Assembly (NCBI GenBank): GCA_017354415.1
Contig: JAFMQY010000017.1
Span: forward strand, 1 to 34,301
Length of the DNA stretch: 34,301 nt
From: Nocardioides sp.
Lineage (GTDB): Bacteria; Actinomycetota; Actinomycetes; Propionibacteriales; Nocardioidaceae
Direction: 5' to 3'
Positions 26,684 through 34,301 of the stretch are shown one piece after another. Position 1 is the first letter of the stretch. Every line of letters starts with the position of its first letter. Under the pieces are notes generated by a model. That model searched no databases. It was given only the letters and a program-made list of their open reading frames with translations, and was not told where the DNA came from. The translations under genes and the position numbers were made by a program.

Positions 26684-28129
26684 ATGTCCTCCAGCCGAGT
26701 GGTGCGGGTCCACGCTCGCGACGAGGTCGCCGCCCGCTCGCTGCGTGAGGGCATCGACGCGATCCAGACCCAACTGAAGGTGTCGCCCGGCTTCGCCCCG
26801 GACGTGGAGGACGCAGCGCGTCGTGCAGCCGAGTCGCCCCGGCTCCCCGACCTCGACCGCACGGACATCCCGTTCGTGACCATCGACCCCGCCTCGTCAC
26901 AGGACCTCGACCAGGCGCTGTACATCGAGCGCGACGGTCAGGGCTACGTCGTGCACTACGCGATCGCGGACGTCGCGGCGTTCGTGCAGCCGGGGGACCC
27001 GGTCGACCGCGTCTCCCACGAGCGCGGGGAGACGCTCTATGGAGCGGACTCCAAGGTGCCGCTGCACCCGACGGTGCTGTCCGAGGGTGCTGCGTCGCTG
27101 CTGCCCGACCAGGTGCGTCCGGCGCTGCTGTGGACCATCCGGGTGGATGAGACGGGAGAGGGCACCGACATCCATGTCGAGCGAGCCCGGGTCCGGTCGA
27201 CGGCGAAGCTCGACTACTTCGGTGTCCAGAACGCGATCGACGAGGGCACGGCGGACGACGCCCTGGCGTTGCTCAAGGAGGTCGGGGAGCTCCGGCTGCA
27301 ACGCGAGGCCGCGCGGGGCGGGATCTCGCTGCCCCTGCCCGAGCAGGAGGTCGAGGTCACCGGTGACCACTGGTCACTGGAGTTCCGCTCGATGATCCCC
27401 GCGGAGACCTGGAACGCCCAGATCTCGATGCTCACCGGGTTCGCCGCCGCGTCGCTCATGGTCTACGCCCGGGTGGGCCTGCTGCGCACCCTGCCGCCGC
27501 CGCAGGCCCGCGACCTCCAGCGGCTGCACCGCGTCGCCCGGGCACTGCACATCGACTGGCCAGCGGAGCAGCTGTACCCCGACTTCATCCGAGGGCTCGA
27601 CTCCCGCAAGCCGGCTGAGGCCGCCCTGATCACCGCCTGCGCCCGGCTGCTGCGCGGCAGTGGGTACGTCGCGTTCGACGGGGAGACTCCCGCCGAGCCG
27701 GTGCACGCGGCCCTCGCCTCGGAGTATGCCCACGTCACAGCTCCGCTGCGCCGGCTCGGCGATCGCTACGCAGGAGAGATCTGCGTCGCGCTCTGTGCCG
27801 GCACCGACGTGCCGCCGTGGGTGCGGCAGCGGCTGCACGACGTACCTGAGCTGATGCAGGAGGGCGGTCGGCGGGCTGCGCAGTATGAAGCCGCCGTGCT
27901 CAACCTGGTGGAGGCCGGCATCCTCCAGCACCACGTGGGGGAGTCCTTCGAGGGCGTCGTGACCGACGTCGACGAGCAGGACGACACCCGAGGCACCCTG
28001 ATCGTGCAGGAGCCGGCGGTGGAGGCCCGGGTCACCTCCTCGGGTCCGCTGCCGCTCGGGACGGAGGTCGCGGCGCGGCTGACCCAGGCCGACGTACGCT
28101 CGCGCACGGTCACCTTCGAGCTCATCTAG
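26684..28129 (+). CDS. RNB-domain ribonuclease (RNase II/R family)
   Basis: PFVTIDPASSQDLDQALYIERDGQGYVVHYAIADVAAFVQPGDPVDRVSHERGETLYGADSKVPLHPTVLSEGAASLLPDQVRPAL; YAHVTAPLRRLGDRYAGEI. Confidence 0.94.
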   Translation: MSSSRVVRVHARDEVAARSLREGIDAIQTQLKVSPGFAPDVEDAARRAAESPRLPDLDRTDIPFVTIDPASSQDLDQALYIERDGQGYVVHYAIADVAAFVQPGDPVDRVSHERGETLYGADSKVPLHPTVLSEGAASLLPDQVRPALLWTIRVDETGEGTDIHVERARVRSTAKLDYFGVQNAIDEGTADDALALLKEVGELRLQREAARGGISLPLPEQEVEVTGDHWSLEFRSMIPAETWNAQISMLTGFAAASLMVYARVGLLRTLPPPQARDLQRLHRVARALHIDWPAEQLYPDFIRGLDSRKPAEAALITACARLLRGSGYVAFDGETPAEPVHAALASEYAHVTAPLRRLGDRYAGEICVALCAGTDVPPWVRQRLHDVPELMQEGGRRAAQYEAAVLNLVEAGILQHHVGESFEGVVTDVDEQDDTRGTLIVQEPAVEARVTSSGPLPLGTEVAARLTQADVRSRTVTFELI

Positions 28130-28261
28130 ATCGAGTTTTCACCGCCTGCGACCTACCATTTGTCTGACAGACTTCGTCAGGCACAACCGACCCGGCGGTC
28201 CCCCCAGCCGGAACTTTCGGAAGCGCTTGACGGCGGGCCCCGGCACACCCCCCCAAGCCGT

Positions 28262-28316
28262 CGGCCCAGTAAAGGGCCGCCTCACCGCAGCCGCCGTATG
28301 GCGCCCGGTGGGGCGG
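28262..28316. other. Structured intergenic segment with overlapping hairpins
   Basis: cggccc-agtaaa-gggccg (28262-28279) and ccgcctcaccg (28277-28287) pairing with cggtggggcgg (28306-28316) with one G-U; the stems share bases, so they are mutually exclusive at their overlap. Confidence 0.5.
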
Positions 28317-28576
28317 TCTCATTTCTCCACGTCTGCCACTCGCGCCCCGGCGGGTGCCGGCCGGATGACGGTCATTCCCGACCGTTCAATCATGTCTTCG
28401 CGCCACGCGGGCGCCTACTATGGACCTGACGTCGGGCGGCACATCGGCGCTCCCCCCGCGCTGATCGACAGCGCCCGGCGTCGGGCCCGGACGAAATCCC
28501 CCAATCGCCTGGGCCGCGCGGCGCCCCGGTGCCGGTGTGGTCCGGATCGCACCCCACGACGGTGGGCCACGTGTTT

Positions 28577-28590
28577 AGTTACGAGTAACT
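28577..28590. promoter_or_regulatory. Candidate TetR-family operator
   Basis: Perfect palindrome agttac-ga-gtaact 32 bp upstream of the TetR start. Confidence 0.55.
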
Positions 28591-28622
28591 TACAAAGGGT
28601 GCCTACCACACACCACCCCCGG

Positions 28623-29183
28623 ATGAGCTCGGCTGCACGGCGGGTTCAGATCCTCGACGTGGCTGCCCAGGAGTTCGCCGACGGTGGGCTGCGAGGGGCC
28701 TCGATCGAGTCGATCGCTCGGGCGGCCGGCATCACCCAGCCCTACGTGTTCCGCCTCTTCGGGAGCAAGAAGGCGCTCTTCCTCGAGGTCGTGGGCGGTT
28801 CCTTCACCCAGCTGGCCGAGGGCATGTGTGCGGCCGCCGAGGGTGCGACCGGCCTGGAAGCGCTGGCGGCGATGGGCGCTCGATACAACGCGCTCCTCGC
28901 GGACCGCACGGCGTTGCAGCTGCAGCTGCAGGCGTACGCCGCGTGCGGCGACCCAGAGGTGCGGGACGTGGTCCGCAGCCACCTGGCCAAACTGTGGGAC
29001 GCGGTGGCCGACACCACCGGGCTGGACGCGGTCACCGTCAAGACGTTCCTGGCCTACGGGATGCTCCTCAACACCAATGCCGCGCTCGAGCTCGCCGAGG
29101 TCGACACACCCTGGGCCCGCGGCGTCCGCACCCGGATCAAGCCCGGCCTGTTCCGCCACATCACGAGTCGGACGAACCGATGA
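28623..29183 (+). CDS. TetR/AcrR family transcriptional regulator
   Basis: ARRVQILDVAAQEFADGGLRGASIESIARAAGITQPYVFRLFGSKKALFLEVVG is a typical TetR HTH; ATG at 28623 favoured over the longer ORF. Confidence 0.94.
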   Translation: MSSAARRVQILDVAAQEFADGGLRGASIESIARAAGITQPYVFRLFGSKKALFLEVVGGSFTQLAEGMCAAAEGATGLEALAAMGARYNALLADRTALQLQLQAYAACGDPEVRDVVRSHLAKLWDAVADTTGLDAVTVKTFLAYGMLLNTNAALELAEVDTPWARGVRTRIKPGLFRHITSRTNR

Positions 29184-30592
29184 GCGGTCCCGGGGTCACC
29201 TCTCAGGCGGACGAGCAGCTCGCCACGCATTCTTCGTTGCCGGCCGCCTTGGTGTTCCTCGCACTGCTCGTGGCAGTCCTGGGCAGCCTCGGCGCGCCCC
29301 TGATCACCAGCGTGGCCACCGAGTACGACGTGTCCTTGGCCGCCGCGCAGTGGACGCTCACGGTCACTCTGCTTTCCGCTGCCGTGACCACGCCGTTGCT
29401 GGGGCGGCTCGGCTCTGGGATCCGCCGACGTCAGGCGACGCTCGCGGCCCTGGTCGTGGTGACCACGGGCAGCCTGTGCACCGTCGTCCCCGGCCCGTTC
29501 GCCTTGCTGATCGTCGGCCGTGCGGCACAGGGCGTCGGACTGAGCCTGGTCCCGCTGCTGATGGCCACGGCCCGCGATGTCCTGGACCCGGCACGTGCGG
29601 CCCGGGTGATCGCGATGCTGTCGGTCGCGACCACGGCTGCGATCGGCGTCGGCTACCCGCTGGCCGGGCTGCTCACCGACGTGGGCGGTGTTCGCGCGGC
29701 CTATGCCGCGGGGCTGGTGGCCACGACGGCAGCGCTGCTGATCGGTGTGCGGACGTTGCCGCACCCTCGAGAAGATGCCGAGCCGACTCCGCGTCTCGAC
29801 TGGGTGGGAGGCGGGATGCTCGGTGTCGCGATGGTCGGCGTCCTGGTCCCGCTGGGTGACGACGAGCTGTGGTCCCAGAAGGCCCTCGCCGCGGGGGTCC
29901 TGATGGGTGCGGGCTTGATCCTGCTCCTGGCCTGGGTGTTCGTGGAGATGCGTGTGTCGTCGCCGCTGGTGGATCTTCGGGCGTTACGTCATCCGATGGT
30001 TGCTCGGGCCAATCTGGCGATGTTCGTCGGTGGTGCCGCCATGTACCTGCTGTTGAGCCTGGCGACCCGCTATCTGCAGACCCCGCCCACCGCGGGATAC
30101 GGCTTCGGGCTGAGCACCTTCCAGGCGGGTCTGGCCCTGGTCCCCTTCTCGTTCGCTGGGTTCGCGGCCGGGCGGGCCACGCCCCGCTGGGTCGTCCGGC
30201 TGGGTGCGGCGCGGACGGTGGCCGCCAGCACGAGTCTGGTCGCGATCGGGTTCGGCGTCTTCGCGGTCGGCCGCTCGGTGGTGGCCGGCCCGGTGCTCGC
30301 GGTGACAGTGCTGGGGCTCGGGGTGGGCGCCGTATCGGCCGCGATGCCGGCGATGATCCTCGCCGCCACCCCGGCGAGTGAGACCGCCAGCGCCATGAGT
30401 GTCAACCAGGTCGTCCGCAGCGTCGGCTTCTCGCTGGGCAGCGCCCTCGGTGGGTTCATCCTGTCCGCGCGCGTCATGAGCACCGGCTTCCCGGAGCAGA
30501 GCGGTTACCTCGTGGCCAGTTCCTTCGGAGGTCTGCTGGCGATCGCGGCAGCCATCCTCGTCGCCGTCAACACAGACAACCAGCAACCCTGA
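29180..30592 (+). CDS. MFS transporter, DHA2 (EmrB/QacA-like) family
   Basis: Many TM segments, QWTLTVTLLSAAVTTPLLGRLGSGIRRRQATLAALVVVTTGSL; ATG overlaps the TetR stop (ATGA). Confidence 0.92.
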   Translation: MSGPGVTSQADEQLATHSSLPAALVFLALLVAVLGSLGAPLITSVATEYDVSLAAAQWTLTVTLLSAAVTTPLLGRLGSGIRRRQATLAALVVVTTGSLCTVVPGPFALLIVGRAAQGVGLSLVPLLMATARDVLDPARAARVIAMLSVATTAAIGVGYPLAGLLTDVGGVRAAYAAGLVATTAALLIGVRTLPHPREDAEPTPRLDWVGGGMLGVAMVGVLVPLGDDELWSQKALAAGVLMGAGLILLLAWVFVEMRVSSPLVDLRALRHPMVARANLAMFVGGAAMYLLLSLATRYLQTPPTAGYGFGLSTFQAGLALVPFSFAGFAAGRATPRWVVRLGAARTVAASTSLVAIGFGVFAVGRSVVAGPVLAVTVLGLGVGAVSAAMPAMILAATPASETASAMSVNQVVRSVGFSLGSALGGFILSARVMSTGFPEQSGYLVASSFGGLLAIAAAILVAVNTDNQQP

Positions 30593-30748
30593 AGCCAGGG
30601 CCGCGACGACTGCCGGTGAGCGCTCCCGGGCCGGGATGATGCGCATCAGTGATACTGGACGTCGAGTCGTTGGGCGTGACAATCCGGCCGCCGCGCGAAT
30701 CGGCGGGCGAGCCAGGTCAGTTGGTCGACGTAGGTGGGAGCTGGCGCG

Positions 30749-32842
30749 GTGACCCGAACCATCTTGGTGGCACCGACCGGACACGGGGTGGGCTTGACCA
30801 CGACGTGCCTCGGTCTGGTCGGCGCACTGCAGCAGCGCGGCGTCGACGTCGGGTTCTTCAAGCCGCTGGCCCAGCCGCGTGCCGGAGACAGCGTTTCCGA
30901 CCGCTCAACGGCCCTGATCAGACTCACGTCGACGCTGCGTCCGCCGGAGCCGATACCCGCCGGGCTCGTGGAACGACGGCTGAGCGACAACGCGGTCGAC
31001 GCCCTGATGGAGGACGTTGTCGCCGCTGCCGAGCCGATCATCGGGGCGCACGACGTGGTCGTCGTCGAGGGGCTGGTGCCCGGGCCGGGTCTGGTATACG
31101 CCGGGCGGGTCAACGTGGCGCTCACCAAGGCCCTCGACGCGGAGGTGCTGCTGGTCGGCGCTGCCACTGACGACCCCCCCGAACATCTCGCGGAGGGCAT
31201 GGCCATCGCGGCCCGGACCTTCCAGGGGCTCGAGCGCGACCGCGTGGTGGGCGCGGTGGTCAACCGCGTCGCCGACACCGGCGCAGAGGCGATCGCCACG
31301 TTGGGCGCGAGACTGGCCGAGCGTGACCTGCGGCTGGTCGCGGCGGTGCCGTTCCGGACCGAGCTGACGTGGCCGCGGGTTCGCGACATCGTCGCCGAAC
31401 TGGGCCTCAAGGTGCTCAACGACGGTGAGTCGGATCGCCGGGTCAAGGATGTGATCATCGGCGCGCAGGCGGTGCCGGGGATCCTGCCGTTGCTGCGAGA
31501 GGGCCTTCTGGTGATCGTGCCCGGTGACCGCCACGACGTCATCCTCAGCGCGTGTCTCGCGGCGATGAACGGGGTCCGGCTTGCAGGGCTGCTGCTCACC
31601 GTCGGACTGGAACCTGACCCCAGGGTATGGGAGCTCTGCCGGCCGGCGGCCGCGACGGGGTTGCCGGTGCTGCTGGCCGGCACCTACAGCTACGAGACCG
31701 CCACGATGGTGCACGACTTCCACCCGGAGGTGCCTGGCGACGACGCGGAGCGCGCGCGGCTCGTGATGTCCACCGTGGCAGCGGCGCTGGAACCCGCGTG
31801 GCTTTCCGCGCTGCCGACCCCGACCCATGTGCCGCGGCTGAGCCCGCCGGCGTTCCGCCACCGGCTGACCACGATGGCCCGGCGCGCGGCCCGGCGCATC
31901 GTGCTGCCCGAGGGCGCCGAGCCTCGCACGCTCCGTGCGGCAGCCGACTGTCACGCGCTGCGCATCGCGCGATGCGTCCTGCTCGCCCCGCCGTCGGAGA
32001 TCACGGTGGTGGCAGCAGGACTCGGCCTGAACCTGCCGCCCGACATCGAGATCATCGACCCCACGCAGGTCGACGAGCGCTACGTCGCCGCGCTGGTCGA
32101 GGCCCGTCGGCACAAGGGGATGACCGCCGACATCGCACGCGACGAGCTGAGTGACCCGGTGATGCTCGGCACGATGATGCTGCGTCTCGGCGAGGTCGAC
32201 GGCCTGGTGGCGGGCGCGGTGCACACCACCGCCGCGACAGTGCGCCCGGCCCTCCAGCTGATCGGCACCGCGCCCACCGCCGAGCTGGTGTCGTCGATCT
32301 TCTTCATGTGCCTGCCCGACGAGGTGGTGGTCTACGGCGACTGCGCGGTCAACCCCGACCCGAGCGCCGTGCAGTTGGCCGACATCGCCGTCCAGAGTGC
32401 GGCGTCGGCACGGATGTTCGGTATCGAGCCCCGGGTGGCGTTGATCAGCTTCAGTACGGGCACGTCCGGCTCGGGCACCGACGTGGAGAAGGTGAGTGAG
32501 GCGACGCGGCTGGTACGGGAACGTGAACCGGACCTGATCGTCGACGGGCCGCTGCAGTACGACGCCGCAGCGATCGCCTCCATCGCGGCCGCCAAGGCCC
32601 CGGACAGCCCGGTTGCCGGACGTGCCACCGTGTTCGTCTTCCCGGACCTCAACACCGGCAACACCACCTACAAGGCGGTCCAGCGCAGCGCAGAGGCGGT
32701 CAGCATCGGCCCGATGCTGCAGGGCCTCGCCAAACCGGTCAACGACCTGTCCCGAGGCGCCCTCGTCGACGACATCCTCTACACGATCGCGCTCACCGCG
32801 ATCCAAGCCTCCGACGCTGTCGCGGCGGTGGAGACGCCCTGA
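30749..32842 (+). CDS. pta: Phosphate acetyltransferase, long form with N-terminal P-loop-like and DRTGG domains
   Basis: TRTILVAPTGHGVGLTTTCLGLVGALQQRGVDVGFFKP; VKDVIIGAQAVPGILPLLREGLLVIVPGDRHDVILSACLAA; C-terminal catalytic domain RIVLPEGAEPRTLRAA...ISFSTGTSGSG...DGPLQYDAA...VFPDLNTGNTTYKAVQRSA. Confidence 0.95.
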   Translation: MTRTILVAPTGHGVGLTTTCLGLVGALQQRGVDVGFFKPLAQPRAGDSVSDRSTALIRLTSTLRPPEPIPAGLVERRLSDNAVDALMEDVVAAAEPIIGAHDVVVVEGLVPGPGLVYAGRVNVALTKALDAEVLLVGAATDDPPEHLAEGMAIAARTFQGLERDRVVGAVVNRVADTGAEAIATLGARLAERDLRLVAAVPFRTELTWPRVRDIVAELGLKVLNDGESDRRVKDVIIGAQAVPGILPLLREGLLVIVPGDRHDVILSACLAAMNGVRLAGLLLTVGLEPDPRVWELCRPAAATGLPVLLAGTYSYETATMVHDFHPEVPGDDAERARLVMSTVAAALEPAWLSALPTPTHVPRLSPPAFRHRLTTMARRAARRIVLPEGAEPRTLRAAADCHALRIARCVLLAPPSEITVVAAGLGLNLPPDIEIIDPTQVDERYVAALVEARRHKGMTADIARDELSDPVMLGTMMLRLGEVDGLVAGAVHTTAATVRPALQLIGTAPTAELVSSIFFMCLPDEVVVYGDCAVNPDPSAVQLADIAVQSAASARMFGIEPRVALISFSTGTSGSGTDVEKVSEATRLVREREPDLIVDGPLQYDAAAIASIAAAKAPDSPVAGRATVFVFPDLNTGNTTYKAVQRSAEAVSIGPMLQGLAKPVNDLSRGALVDDILYTIALTAIQASDAVAAVETP

Positions 32843-32878
32843 GATCCTTGCCAATCCGGGATACGGCCCGGACGGGGT

Positions 32879-33296
32879 GAGCTGGTCGAAGCAGTAGTAC
32901 AGCGCTAGCGCGGCGTGCACCGAGAGGGCGGCGATCGCACTGACGAACGAGAGCCCGATGATGGCCAGGTAGGCGATGTTGCCGATCCCGAACCGGCGCA
33001 GCGCGGGCACGGTGGGCCGATAGGACCGGGCGGTCGATCCGGTCGACCTTGCTGAACATCGTGTGGTGGTTGACCCAGATGATGCCGATGACCAGAAAGC
33101 TGACCAGGTAGGCGACGTACGACGGCCACGGGTGCGCGAGCGCGGCTCCGAGCCCGCCTGCGGGTAGGTCGCCACGCGCAGGCACGCCGATGTCGAGCAC
33201 CAGCAGAGTGATCGCGATGGCGAACACCCCGTCGCTGGACGCCTCGAGCCGCCCGCTTGCGGTGAGCTGGGCGTCGTCCGTGCGTCGGCCGGTCAT
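32879..33296 (-). pseudogene. TMEM175 (DUF1211) family channel, internally deleted and frameshifted
   Basis: Frame A (from 33296): MTGRRTDDAQLTASGRLEASSDGVFAIAITLLVLDIGVP...SYVAYLVSFLVIGIIWVNHHTMFSKVDRIDRP. Then frame B: RRFGIGNIAYLAIIGLSFVSAIAALSVHAALALYYCFDQL, typical of the family C-terminus. Middle TM helices absent; no stop in frame B until inside antisense pta. Confidence 0.75.
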
Positions 33297-33538
33297 CCAG
33301 AGGCTCCTTGCAGTGGTGTCATCAAGTGATCGCTGCACCAGGATGCCATCGCAGATCCCGAGATCGTCGTCGCCGACCGCGAGCACCTGTGGTGGCTGCT
33401 CACGGGACCGCCGGCTGATCCGGCAAGCGCCGCCGCCCGAAGATACGCTGGCGTGGTGCGTCGTCTCGCTTCGTCCGGAGGGCCGCTCAGCCCGAGTCCC
33501 TCACGCGGTGAACGAGTGGCTGAAGGAGGAAGCAGGTC

Positions 33539-34231
33539 ATGAAGATACCTCCGGTCGTCTCCCCCCAGGAGTGGCACGAGGCCTGGGAGCGCATGCTGGT
33601 GAAGGAGAAGGAGCTCACCCGCGCGCGCGACGCGATGGCCGCCGAACGCCGCCGTATGCCGTGGATGGCCGTGGAGAAGGAATACGCCTTCGAGGGGCCG
33701 AACGGGCGGCTGAGCCTCCTCGATCTTTTCCAGGGCCGGCGCCAGCTGATCGTCTACCGCGCCTTCTACGCGCCCGACATCACCACCTTCGCCGAGGGCG
33801 GCTCGTACCCGGACCGGGCCTGTGTGGGCTGCTCGTTGGTGGCGGACCAGGTAGCGCATCCGGCTCACCTGAACGCACGTGACACGTCCCTGGCTTTCGT
33901 CTCGCGAGCCCCGCAGGCGGACATAGCGCACCTGAAGGCGCGCAATGGCTGGGAGCTGATCCCGTGGTACACACTGACCGACGACTTCGACGCCGACTTC
34001 GGAGTCGACGAGTGGCACGGCACCAACGCCTTCATCCGCGACGACGATCGGGTGTTTCGTACCTACTTCCTCAACAACCGCGGCGACGAGGCGATGGGGA
34101 GCACCTGGACCTATCTCGACATCACCGCCCTCGGACGTCAGGAGGTCGGGGAGGACTCGCCCGAGGGCTACCCCCAGACCCCGCCGTACCAGTGGTGGAA
34201 CTATCACGACGCGTACGGGCACGGCACCTGA
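33539..34231 (+). CDS. DUF899 family (thioredoxin-like) protein
   Basis: VSPQEWHEAWERMLVKEKELTRARDAMAAERRRMPWMAVEKEYAFEGPNG...LIVYRAFYAPDI...CVGCSLVADQVAHPAHLNARDTSLAFVSRAP...GWELIPWYT; RBS aggaggaa. Confidence 0.92.
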   Translation: MKIPPVVSPQEWHEAWERMLVKEKELTRARDAMAAERRRMPWMAVEKEYAFEGPNGRLSLLDLFQGRRQLIVYRAFYAPDITTFAEGGSYPDRACVGCSLVADQVAHPAHLNARDTSLAFVSRAPQADIAHLKARNGWELIPWYTLTDDFDADFGVDEWHGTNAFIRDDDRVFRTYFLNNRGDEAMGSTWTYLDITALGRQEVGEDSPEGYPQTPPYQWWNYHDAYGHGT

Positions 34232-34301
34232 CACGCTCGTCGGAGTCGCGCGGAACGCGGGCCACCCCGGCCTTCCCACGACCCGACTAACGTCAGCCAC
34301 A

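Noticed and set aside
28227-28622. N-terminal extension of the TetR ORF as coding
   Set aside because: The extension (MTAGPGTPPQAVGPVKGRL...) lacks any family signature, spans hairpins and the putative operator; normal TetR start is at 28623.
30905-33175. 756-aa - strand ORF over pta
   Set aside because: Mostly the antisense of pta; only its first ~70 aa are meaningful, as the displaced C-terminus of the TMEM175 remnant.

Overview
This 34.3 kb window is high-GC actinobacterial chromosome, Nocardioides-like in character. It is a well-packed housekeeping region rather than a mobile island. It opens with the 3'-most gene of an rRNA operon (5S), followed by a TPR protein with an R/G-rich basic N-terminus, an HtrA-like protease and a DUF3145 protein. 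Next comes a reverse-strand type II fatty acid synthesis cluster in the order PucR-type regulator (FasR/MabR-like) - fabD - fabH - acpP - fabF - accD-type carboxyltransferase. Beyond it lie a Tat-type phosphatase, an alpha/beta hydrolase, a PPOX protein, aceE, a DUF3052 protein, an acyl-CoA synthetase, an AhpE-like peroxiredoxin, a gluconate kinase, tRNA-Val(TAC), a ZIP transporter and a second acyl-CoA synthetase. The remainder holds a NIF3 / zinc-ribbon / RNase H-phosphatase operon, yaaA, an RNB ribonuclease, a TetR-MFS pair, a long-form pta, a degraded TMEM175-like gene and a DUF899 protein. Gene content and order resemble, from memory, the M. tuberculosis Rv2228c-Rv2247 neighbourhood. The most unusual signal is in fabD. 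The malonyl-CoA:ACP transacylase carries a C-terminal biotinyl-carrier-like domain in which the biotinylated Lys of the EAMKM motif aligns without gaps to Arg (ASLRD). This suggests a non-biotinylatable pseudo-BCCP fused to FabD in the same operon as a carboxyltransferase. Other leads are a DtxR/IdeR-like iron box in front of the ZIP gene, a PHO-box-like element in front of the phosphatase, perfect palindromes upstream of fabD and of the TetR gene, a REP-like repeat cluster between fabD and its regulator, and an internally deleted TMEM175 channel pseudogene. No CRISPR, transposase, phage or defence genes were seen.
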